Positions 15,595 through 22,996 of a DNA stretch of 29,159 nucleotides are shown here, piece by piece. The position numbers and the translations under genes are program-made. The notes under the pieces were generated by a model, which ran no database searches, had not been told where the DNA came from, and worked only from the letters and a program-made list of their open reading frames with translations. The DNA lies in contig CAYPQM010000085.1 in the NCBI GenBank assembly GCA_964412845.1, positions 1 through 29,159 on the forward strand, given 5' to 3'. The DNA comes from JAWWPY01 sp964412845. Its GTDB lineage: Bacteria; Actinomycetota; Actinomycetes; Streptosporangiales; Streptosporangiaceae. The first letter of the stretch is position 1. Every line of letters begins with the position of its first letter.

Positions 15595-15780
15595 GCCATG
15601 CCTGCGCACCGGTCTGCTTGTCATTCCGGCATATAGGCCACCTTGGTAATTCAGTACTGCCCAAAAACCACCAAAACCATTCGCACGACTATCGCATGCG
15701 GATCAATTGCGCGTCCAGCGCGTGCTGACCATCTGCCACCGCCTGGCGGAGCAAAGTTTCACAGTCGGAGGGGACTGCCA

Positions 15781-18324
15781 ATGCTCGTTCATCCAAAACT
15801 CAGCGATGCCACCGCCAAGACAACGCCGTCGCAGGATACGCAGCAGCCACCCCGGCGGGACGATCTGGCCGACGGCCAGGACGTCCTCGTCAACCTCAAC
15901 GGCACCGGAGACACGTCACCGGCCCTGACCGTTCTCGTCCCGACCCGCGACGAGGAACTCAACGTCGGCCCCTTGCTGGAACGGCTTGGGCCCGTGCTTG
16001 AGCCGCTCGACGCCGAGATCGTCGTCGTTGATGACAGCGACGACGGCACCCCCGACGCGCTCCGCGCCGCGGCCGAGCACTGCGCGGTGCCGGTCAGGCT
16101 GCTGCACCGGCCGCCCAGCGCCCGCAAAGGCGGACTTGGCGGCGCGGTCGTCGCCGGGGCGCGGCACGCCCGGGGCGCCTGGGTGCTGGTCATGGACGCC
16201 GACCTGCAGCACCCCCCGGAGTCAGCCGCCGTGCTGGCCAGCACGGCGATGCGGCATGACGTGGACATCGTGGTCGGCACGCGGTACGCCGGCGCCGGAG
16301 CGCCCGCCGAGGGCCTCGGCGAACGCCGGGCACTCGTCTCGTCCTGGTCCACCCGGCTGGTAAAGAGCACGTTCCCGCGCCGCCTCGCGATGGTGACCGA
16401 CCCGCTCAGCGGGATGTTCGCGTTCCGGGCCGCTGCCGTCGACCTCGGCCGGCTCAACCCCGTCGGCTTCAAGATCCTGCTTGAGATCCTGGTACGCAAC
16501 CCGCTGGTCCGGGTCGCGGAGGTCGCGTACCGGTTCGCCCCGCGGCACGCCGGAGAGTCCAAGGCATCGCTGCGCGAAGGCCTGAGCTTCCTGCGCCACC
16601 TGGTCCGGCTCCGCCGGGCCCGGCTGATCAAGCAGCTTCGCGAGCGGCCGCCGACCCGGGCCGAGCGCACCCGCCAGATCGTCCGGATGCTCGCCTTCGG
16701 GCTGATCGGCGCCACCGGTGTCGTCGTCAACACCGCCACGCTCTGGTTCTTCTACCACACCATCGGCTGGAACCACCTGGTTGGCGCGGCCCTGGCCACC
16801 CAGGCCTCCACCACCTGGAACTTCCTGCTGGTGGACAGCCTGGTGTACCGTCGCGGCGGCAACGGCACCCGGGGCGGCCGCGCCATCCGCTTCTTCGCGA
16901 TGAACAACCTGCTGCTGCTGGCCCGGCTGCCGGTGCTGGAGATCCTGATCAGGGCCGGCCTCGGAGTGCTCTGGGCCAACGGGGTCACCCTGGTCCTGCT
17001 CTTCCTCGTCCGGTTCGTCATCAGCGACCGGGCCATCTTCGGCGCGACCCAGGAGAAGAGCCGCGACCCGGTACGCGTCCTCGTGGACATCAGTGCCGAT
17101 GACACCGACGTCCACGACCAGGGCACGCACGACGCGTCCACGGGACGGCGGAGGTCCCGGTATCTCACTTACCGCTACGACATCGCCGGCGTGGTCACGA
17201 TCGGGTCCCAGATCATGCTTCCCGAGCTGGAGTTCTTCCGCGCCCAGTGGGTCGCTGACACAGACGTCGACATCGCGGTGCGGGTCGGCGACGTGGGCGG
17301 CCGCGGCCCGCGCAGGCGCGCGGCCATGACCGAGTACGCCGACCCGGCGGTGATCAGGTACGAGGAGCATCTCGGCCGCATCGGCGCCAACTTCAGCGCG
17401 CACCTGGGGGATCGCATCACGGTCGAGGTGGGACCGTTGCTGGCCCGGTCCCCGCACGTCGTCTACACCAACATCATCGAGGCTCTGCTGCGCTTCGTCA
17501 TGGTCTCGCGGGGCCGGATGCTGCTGCACTCGGCCTGCCTCGAACTCGACGGCGTCGGCGTCATGCTGTCCGCGCTGACCGACACCGGCAAGACCGGGAC
17601 CATCCTGCGGCTGCTGCGCGAGCACGACGGCCGGTTCCTCTCCGATGACATGACGGTGATCGACGCCGAGGGCAACGCCTCCTGCTTCCCCAAGCCGCTC
17701 ACGATCAGCGCGCACACAGTCCGCGCCGTCCAGGCGAAAGACCTCACCCGCAGCGAGTGGCGGCGGCTGCAGTTCCAGAGCCGGCTGCACTCCAAGGGCG
17801 GCCGCTCCCTGGCTGTCGCGCTGAGCCGGTTCAACCTGCCGATCATGGGGATCAACGCCATCACCCAGATACTCGTGCCGCCGCCGAAGTTCACGGTAGA
17901 CCGGCTCGTGCCGTGCCGGATGAGCACGTCGACCCGGGTCCGGGAGCTCTTCGTCATCGAGCGCGGCGCCCCGCGGCTCAGCGACCTTGATCACGAGGCC
18001 GCGGTCGAGCAGATGCTGACCAACACTGACGACGCGTACGGGTTCCCGCCCTTCCGCTACCTCGCGCCCGCGATCACCGTGGCCGGCCAGGACTACCAGC
18101 AACTGCGCCAGCGCGAGCGGGAGATCCTCGCCAGCTTCCTGGGGCATGTCCGCACCCGCACCCTGGCCTCTGACAACTTCGGCTGGGCCGATGAGATCCC
18201 GAACCTCATCGGCGCCCAGTCCCAGCGGGCCGGGAGCAGCCTGGCCGCGGTGACCGGCCACGAGAGCCGAGGGGACGCGTGGCCTCGCTGGGAAGAGCCG
18301 CTCGCCTACGGCAGAGCCGGATGA
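15781..18324 (+). CDS. Fusion: GT2 polyprenyl-phosphate sugar synthase + GtrA + HPr-kinase-like domain
   Basis: This 847-residue protein has three parts. Residues 48-285 are a GT2 domain like dolichol-phosphate mannose synthase: VPTRDEELN, VVVDDSDDGT, RKGGLGGAV, and DAD (139-141) in VMDADLQHPPE. Residues 299-424 are a GtrA-like domain with four membrane helices (MLAFGLIGATGVVVNTATLW onward). Residues 460-800 are soluble. They include LLHSACLELDGVGVMLSALT, the P-loop A-LTDT-GKT (598-605) and RFLSDDMTVID, matching the order in HPr kinase/phosphorylase-like domains (LHAS..., GxxxxGKS, LLSDD). The ATG at 15781 has GGAGGGG 7 bases upstream; an earlier in-frame start at 15643 has none. It should make a polyprenyl-phosphate sugar at the inner membrane face. 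The role of the kinase-like part is unknown. The stop overlaps the next start (ATGA). Confidence 0.88.
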   Translation: MLVHPKLSDATAKTTPSQDTQQPPRRDDLADGQDVLVNLNGTGDTSPALTVLVPTRDEELNVGPLLERLGPVLEPLDAEIVVVDDSDDGTPDALRAAAEHCAVPVRLLHRPPSARKGGLGGAVVAGARHARGAWVLVMDADLQHPPESAAVLASTAMRHDVDIVVGTRYAGAGAPAEGLGERRALVSSWSTRLVKSTFPRRLAMVTDPLSGMFAFRAAAVDLGRLNPVGFKILLEILVRNPLVRVAEVAYRFAPRHAGESKASLREGLSFLRHLVRLRRARLIKQLRERPPTRAERTRQIVRMLAFGLIGATGVVVNTATLWFFYHTIGWNHLVGAALATQASTTWNFLLVDSLVYRRGGNGTRGGRAIRFFAMNNLLLLARLPVLEILIRAGLGVLWANGVTLVLLFLVRFVISDRAIFGATQEKSRDPVRVLVDISADDTDVHDQGTHDASTGRRRSRYLTYRYDIAGVVTIGSQIMLPELEFFRAQWVADTDVDIAVRVGDVGGRGPRRRAAMTEYADPAVIRYEEHLGRIGANFSAHLGDRITVEVGPLLARSPHVVYTNIIEALLRFVMVSRGRMLLHSACLELDGVGVMLSALTDTGKTGTILRLLREHDGRFLSDDMTVIDAEGNASCFPKPLTISAHTVRAVQAKDLTRSEWRRLQFQSRLHSKGGRSLAVALSRFNLPIMGINAITQILVPPPKFTVDRLVPCRMSTSTRVRELFVIERGAPRLSDLDHEAAVEQMLTNTDDAYGFPPFRYLAPAITVAGQDYQQLRQREREILASFLGHVRTRTLASDNFGWADEIPNLIGAQSQRAGSSLAAVTGHESRGDAWPRWEEPLAYGRAG

Positions 18325-20397
18325 ACGCACGCAGCATGGACCCCGGCCTGGCCGGCATCTCCGACGCCACGGACACAGCCCCCATCCCGGTGATACGCGA
18401 GCCTGGGCCGGCCCAGTCTGGGCCGGCCCAGGCTGCGGCGGCCCAGACCGGGCCGGTCCAGCCTGGGCCGGGAGCCGCNNNNNNNNNNNNNNNNNNNNNN
18501 NNNNNNNNNNNNNNNNNNNNNNNNNNNNNNNNNNNNNNNNNNNNNNNNNNNNNNNNNNNNNNNNNNNNNNNNNNNNNNCGGCCCAGGCTGCGGCGGCCCA
18601 GACCGGGCCGGTCCAGCCTGGGCCGGGAGCCGCCCGCCGGGCCGTGGCCGCGGCGCGCTCCGGGCTCCCCCTGGCCGCGGTCCTGGCGGTCGCGGCATTC
18701 CTGCGGTTCTGGCAGCTTGCCGCGGTCGGCTTCAATGGCGATGAGGCGGTATACACGGGGACCGCCGCGTCGATCGCCGGCGACCACTCGCTCAGCCCGA
18801 TGTTCCCGGTCTTCCGCGCCCACCCGCTGCTGTTCCAGACCATGCTCTCGATGGTGCTGCGGATCCACGAGACCGACTGGACCGCCCGGGCGTTCCCGGC
18901 CGTGATCGGCGTCGCCACCGTGGCCGTCACGTACCTGCTCGCCAGCCGCCTCTACGGGCGCAAGGCGGGCGTGATCGCTGGGCTGCTGCTGGCCGTCATG
19001 CCGTACCACGTGGTCGTGAGCCGGCAGGTGCTGCTCGACGGGCTCATGACGCTGATGGCGACCGGTGCCCTGTACTGCGTCGTGCGCTATCTGGAGTCAG
19101 TGGCGCTGCGCTGGCTGCTGGCGGCCGGCGCCGTGATGGGCCTGGCGGTTCTGTCCAAGGAGACCAGCATCATCCTGCTTGGCGGCCTGTACGCCTTCTT
19201 CGCCCTCACGCCGTCGGCGCGGATGCGGATCCGGCACATCCTGCTGGCCCTGCTGGTCCTGGTCGGTGAGGCCGCCGTGTGGATCGTCGCGCTGCGCTTG
19301 TCGGGACAATCCCACAAGGGGCAGAGCTACCTGCTCTGGCAGATGTTCCGGCCAGCCAATCACAGCACGTGGTTCTACTTCACGGTGCTGCCATCCTGGA
19401 TCGGCTGGGCGGTGCCCGTGGCCGCGCTGGCCGGCCTGCTCTGGCTGCGCCGTGAGGCAACCTGGCGGGAACGCCTGCTGCTGGCCTGGCTGATCGTCCC
19501 GGTGCTCTTCTTCACCATCTGGCCCGTCAAGGGGTTCCAGTACCTCCTCCCGATAGCGCCGCCGCTCGCGGTGCTGGCCGGGCGGACCCTGTCACACCCC
19601 CTGATGCTGGCGCGTCCGGCCTGGCTCACCCGGCCGGCGTGGCTGGCCCGGCCGGCGTGGCTGGCCCGGCCGGCGTGGCTGGCNNNNNNNNNNNNNNNNN
19701 NNNNNNNNNNNNNNNNNNNNNNNNNNNNNNNNNNNNNNNNNNNNNNNNNNNNNNNNNNNNNNNNNNNNNNNNNNNNNNNNNNNGGCCGGCGTGGCTGGCC
19801 CGGCCGGCGTGGCTGGCCCGGCCGGCGTGGCTGGCCCGGCCGGCGTGGCTGGCCCGTCCGGCGTGGCTGGCCCGGCTGCGGCCATCGCTGCCCCGCACGG
19901 CGATGACCGCGCTGGCGGCCATCAGCGTGGTCAGCCTGGCCCTGCCAGCCTGGAACCGGGTGGAGCCATCCCCCACCGGATCCTTCCTGGCCGGAACCGG
20001 CGGGCTGCAGGGCGGCAAGCAGGCCGGCGACTGGGTGCTGCATAACGTGCCGTCCGGCGCCCGGCTGCTGGCCATTGGGCCGTCACTGGCCAACGTCCTC
20101 GAGTTCTACGGCAAGCATTCCGTCTCTGCCCTGTCCGTCAGCTCGAACCCGCGTAACCGCAACCCTTCCTATACTCCGGTGCCGAACCCCGACCGGGCGA
20201 TGCGCGACGGCGACTTCCAGTACATCGTCTGGGATTCCTATACGGCGGCGCGCACACCCCACTTTGCCCTCGAGGCCCACCAGCTGGCCAGCAAGTACCA
20301 CGGCGTGACGGTCTTCACCGCCACCGCGGCGGTCCGGTCGCGATCCGGCCATGTCGTCGTCGAACCCGTCATCGTCATCTACGAGGTGCACCCATGA
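18321..20397 (+). CDS. PMT/ArnT-like membrane glycosyltransferase (GT39/GT83 type), interrupted by two assembly gaps
   Basis: The ATG at 18321 overlaps the preceding stop (ATGA), and the TGA at 20395-20397 overlaps the next start. A cytosolic N-terminal tail of GPAQ-type pentapeptides is followed by multiple membrane helices. The first outer loop carries NGDEAVYTG, the Asp-Glu motif of PMT/ArnT-family enzymes that use polyprenyl-phosphate sugars. Later segments include RQVLLDGLMTLMATGALY, LAVLSKETSIILL and WPVKGFQYLLPIAPPLAVLAG. After the second gap the RPAWLA repeat leads to an outer C-terminal domain of about 165 residues. The two gaps break the frame as written. Merging the identical 55-base ends at gap 1 and placing 2 bases in gap 2 restores a single frame of about 607 codons. 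It probably transfers the sugar made by the upstream enzyme on the outer face. Confidence 0.85.
18424..18633. repeat. 55-bp exact duplication flanking a 100-N scaffold gap
   Basis: The 55 bases 18424-18478 are repeated exactly at 18579-18633, on either side of N at 18479-18578. They code for Gly/Pro/Ala/Gln pentapeptides. A 55-base shared end is what a de Bruijn assembly with k=55 leaves at a contig junction. Merging the two copies keeps the reading frame; a literal 100-base insert does not. Confidence 0.8.
18479..18578. other. Scaffold gap of 100 N
   Basis: Exactly 100 N, the usual placeholder for a gap of unknown length. It lies in the N-terminal tail of the glycosyltransferase gene. A length congruent to 2 modulo 3 is needed to keep the frame. 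Confidence 0.97.
19613..19872 (+). repeat. 18-bp coding tandem repeat (RPAWLA) with unresolved copy number
   Basis: The unit CGGCCGGCGTGGCTGGCC encodes Arg-Pro-Ala-Trp-Leu-Ala. One variant (RPAWLT) and three perfect copies precede the gap. Five copies follow it, the last starting CGTCCG. On the left the perfect tract is exactly 55 bases (19629-19683) and on the right 73 bases (19784-19856, 55 + 18), the pattern expected where a k=55 assembly graph loops on an 18-bp unit. At least about nine units exist and the true number is unknown. The repeat lies between the last hydrophobic segments and the C-terminal domain. Confidence 0.9.
19684..19783. other. Scaffold gap of 100 N inside the RPAWLA repeat
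   Basis: Exactly 100 N of unknown true length. The flanks are in phase with the 18-bp repeat if the real gap is 2 + 18n bases, which also keeps the reading frame. Confidence 0.97.
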
Positions 20398-21830
20398 GGT
20401 CCCGCCTACCCGCCCTGACGCTGGCGGCCGCCACCCTCCTGCTCCCAGCCACCCCAGCGTGGGCCGGGGCTGGCGGCGCAGCGCGTCAAGCGCCGCAGGC
20501 GCAGCGCAGCGCCGCCAGCCCCGGCGCACGCACCCCCATCAAGCACTTCGTCTTCCTCATGCAGGGCGGCCGGACCTTTGACAACTATTTCGGCACCTAC
20601 CCGGGAGCGGACGGAATTCCCGCGGACGCCTGCCAGCTGCGGACAGCCGGCCACCCGGCGGACGGCTGCGTCAAGCCGTTCCCGTTGCACACCACGCAGG
20701 CACCACCGCTCAAGGCCGGTCAGACGACCATTGCGAACCAGTACAACCACGGCAAGATGAACGGATTCGTGTCCGCCTATGAGGCACAGGCACGCAGCGG
20801 CACAACGGCGATGGGCTATTACGACCGCGCCGAGCTTCCGTTCTACTGGAAGGTCGCCGACAACTACGTCCTGTTCGACCATTACTTCGCGTCAACCCTG
20901 GCCGGCAGCCGGAGCAATCGCTCCTACTGGGTCTCCTCCGCGGCGTCCCCCGGCGGCGCCCAGCGGATCCCGGTGGGCGGCTACGGGAACAAGCCCACGA
21001 TCTTCGACCGCCTGCAGGCGGCCGGGATCAGCTGGAAGTTCTACGTTCAGGGTTACAACCCGCACGCCACCTACCAGTCCGCATCGCGGATCAACCCGAA
21101 CTCCCAGACGGTGCGCGTCCCGCTGCTCAACTATGCCCGGTTCGTCGACGACCCCACGCTGAGCAAGCACATCGTCGGCATGGACCAGTACTACCGCGAT
21201 CTGGCCGACGGGACACTGCCCGCGGTCAGCTACATCGCAAGTTCCGCTGACAACGAGCGATCCGCCCGTTCGATCCTGCCCGGCCAGCACCTGGTACGGA
21301 ACCTGGTCACCCAGCTCATGGTGAGCCGCTACTGGGACAGCTCAGCCCTGATGTGGTCCTACGACGGCTCGGGCGGCTGGTATGACAGCGTCACGCCGCC
21401 CCGCGCCGGATCGGCCACCCTCGGGCTGCGGGTACCGGCACTGCTCATCAGCGCCTACGCCCGGAAGGGCCAGGTCAATCACACGGTCCTGAGCTACCCG
21501 AGCGCGCTGAAGTTCATCGAGCAGAACTGGCACCTCAGGCCGCTCACCTCCCTGGATGCCACGTCGGCCAACATGACCGGCGCTTTCAACTTCGCCGTCG
21601 GACCGCGTCGGCCGGCCATCCTGCCGCCGCTGCCGTCGTCCCTCAGCGCGCAACCCAAGCCGGCGCCAGCGGTGCGGACCGCGGTCGTCTACTGGCTCTA
21701 CGGGGGGGCGGCGGCCCTGTGCATCGTGCTCGTGCTGGTCGCACTCGGCCTGCCAGCGATCACCGCCAGGCGACGCCGCGGCACGCCGGCCACGCCGCCC
21801 GCCATCCGGAAGGACGTGACTGTCCCGTGA
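20394..21830 (+). CDS. Membrane-anchored phosphoesterase-family protein, probably catalytically degenerate
   Basis: 478 residues: signal peptide (1-24, cut after PAWA), a phosphoesterase (phospholipase C/AcpA-type) domain at 46-400, a membrane helix at about 429-455 and a basic tail. Family landmarks are KHFVFLMQ, FDNYFGTYPGADGIP, NHGKMNGFV, RAELPFYWKVADNYVLFDHYF and GISWKFYVQG. The motifs that carry metal ligands and the nucleophile region are altered. QENRSFD is QGGRTFD (57-63), the SEHP-like motif is DNERSA (286-291), NYDE is SYDG (322-325), and FDHVPPP is YDSVTPP (330-336). Phosphatase or lipase activity is therefore doubtful; a binding or scaffolding role is more likely. The ATG at 20394 overlaps the upstream stop (ATGA), and its stop overlaps the next start (GTGA). 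Confidence 0.85.
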   Translation: MRSRLPALTLAAATLLLPATPAWAGAGGAARQAPQAQRSAASPGARTPIKHFVFLMQGGRTFDNYFGTYPGADGIPADACQLRTAGHPADGCVKPFPLHTTQAPPLKAGQTTIANQYNHGKMNGFVSAYEAQARSGTTAMGYYDRAELPFYWKVADNYVLFDHYFASTLAGSRSNRSYWVSSAASPGGAQRIPVGGYGNKPTIFDRLQAAGISWKFYVQGYNPHATYQSASRINPNSQTVRVPLLNYARFVDDPTLSKHIVGMDQYYRDLADGTLPAVSYIASSADNERSARSILPGQHLVRNLVTQLMVSRYWDSSALMWSYDGSGGWYDSVTPPRAGSATLGLRVPALLISAYARKGQVNHTVLSYPSALKFIEQNWHLRPLTSLDATSANMTGAFNFAVGPRRPAILPPLPSSLSAQPKPAPAVRTAVVYWLYGGAAALCIVLVLVALGLPAITARRRRGTPATPPAIRKDVTVP

Positions 21831-22996
21831 AACGGCGCATCCTCGGCGCCGCCGCGGCAATCCTGGCCGGCGTACTGTCCGGGCCGCTGCTCGCCCAGGC
21901 CGCCCTGGCCTCCCCCATCCGGCCCGCCCGGCCGGCCATCGACTGGCCCGTCACCGTTACCATCCGGACCGTGCCGGCCGTGGCTGGTGTCCACTTCACC
22001 ATTGACGGGACACCGCTCACGACCAACGGCGCGGGCGAGACGCAGTACACCCAGCAGCACAATTTCAGCTCACACACCCTGCGGCTGGTGGATACCAGCA
22101 TCGCGACGGCGCACCGGCATTACCAGTTCAGCCGCTGGGCCGGCCAGCGTGACCCGGACCAGGCGTTCCGTCCGGTGGTGAGCGGCCTGCCGATGCGCGC
22201 CAACTACACCGTGACCGCGGGATTCGCGGTGCAGTGCCCGGTGACACCCAAGTTCGCCAGCCAGCAGGGCAGCCCGCTGGACCCGAGCCGGATCTCCAGC
22301 GTGAGCCTGCGCAGCAGCATGGGCCAGACGGTCGCCCTCCGGCCATCGGGCACGAGCTGGCTTGACTGCCTGCAGCCCGTCTACCGGAACAGCACACTGA
22401 CCAGCGGGGCCATCAGCTACTCGGTACGCAGCGTCATGCTCTCCGGCACCAATATCGTGCACGCTGACGTGGAGCGGTTCCGGCCCACCGAGACGGTGAC
22501 CCCCACCATGGTCGGGTATTTCCACACGCTGAGCATCGTGGGCCGCGACGCCCTGTTCGGTGACCGCACCGGCGGCTACGCGCTGGTGACCCTGCCCGAT
22601 CACTCCGTACGGCGGATCCCGCTGGGGGCGCGGCACACGGCTACCCTCAGTGGCCTGCCGCAGGGCGCGTACCGGGTGACTCTCAAGGCCGGCCACGCCA
22701 TCGTGTTCGCGGAAAGCTTCCGCCTGTCCCGCGCCAAGTCGGTGAACCTCACGGTCGTGAGCACCGGAGACCTCGCGACCGTCGGCGGCATCTTCGCGCT
22801 GGCCGCGATCGGCCTCCCCCTGGTTTCCCGCTCGCGCCGCAAGCGCCTGTTCGGGCTGCTCGGCCGGGCCCACCTGCTGCTCCGCCGGGTCCCCGAGCTG
22901 CCCCGCCGGGCCCTAGCGCTGCCCCGCCGGGCCTTTGCGCTGCGGCGGCGGCCCACTGCGCAGCTCAACCGCCAGAACAGGCTGCCCGAATCTTGA
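21827..22996 (+). CDS. Secreted, membrane-anchored protein of unknown family
   Basis: 389 residues from the GTG at 21827, which overlaps the previous stop (GTGA); GGAAGGAC lies about 12 bases upstream. The signal peptide covers about 1-29 (ILGAAAAILAGVLSGPLLAQAALA). The ectodomain (30-310) is beta-rich. Its first part (VTVTIRTVPAVAGVHFTIDG...HTLRLVDTSI) resembles a small Ig/PEGA-like domain. A repeat-like element near 290 (GLPQGAYRVTLKAG) has the same flavour. Two Cys (in FAVQCPVTPKF and SWLDCLQPVY) may form a disulfide. A membrane helix lies at about 314-333, followed by a long Arg-rich cytosolic tail with repeated LPRRALALPRRAFAL. I recognise no enzyme motif. It probably works with its neighbours at the outer face of the membrane. 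Confidence 0.75.
   Translation: MKRRILGAAAAILAGVLSGPLLAQAALASPIRPARPAIDWPVTVTIRTVPAVAGVHFTIDGTPLTTNGAGETQYTQQHNFSSHTLRLVDTSIATAHRHYQFSRWAGQRDPDQAFRPVVSGLPMRANYTVTAGFAVQCPVTPKFASQQGSPLDPSRISSVSLRSSMGQTVALRPSGTSWLDCLQPVYRNSTLTSGAISYSVRSVMLSGTNIVHADVERFRPTETVTPTMVGYFHTLSIVGRDALFGDRTGGYALVTLPDHSVRRIPLGARHTATLSGLPQGAYRVTLKAGHAIVFAESFRLSRAKSVNLTVVSTGDLATVGGIFALAAIGLPLVSRSRRKRLFGLLGRAHLLLRRVPELPRRALALPRRAFALRRRPTAQLNRQNRLPES

Larger units (their letters stand above)
15144..15780. other. Long regulatory region / leader of the glycan operon
   Basis: This 637-base stretch between the MFS gene (-) and the glycan operon (+) has no convincing gene; short ORFs at 15316-15507 (+) and 15305-15538 (-) lack ribosome binding sites and family features. 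It includes an AT-rich pocket (15230-15310), a sigma70-like promoter at 15272-15299, inverted repeats near 15381-15407, and the TetR-like palindrome at 15577-15594. Two A-rich patches lie near 15660-15690. A GGAGGGG ribosome binding site at 15767-15773 precedes the first ATG. If the 15272 promoter drives the operon, the untranslated leader is about 475 bases. I recognise no known riboswitch in it. Confidence 0.6.

Noticed and set aside
16222..18930. A 902-codon open frame antisense to the GT2-GtrA-kinase gene and its neighbour
   Set aside because: It runs through N bases, has no domain motifs and is rich in Arg/Gly/Pro/Asp as expected for the reverse complement of high-GC coding DNA. The plus strand has clear families.
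19613..19872. CRISPR-like repeat array
   Set aside because: The 18-bp units are contiguous with no spacers and are in frame inside a glycosyltransferase gene.
18321..20397. Two or three broken glycosyltransferase pseudogenes
   Set aside because: The apparent frame changes coincide with 100-N placeholder gaps. Repeat phase and frame arithmetic restore one gene.
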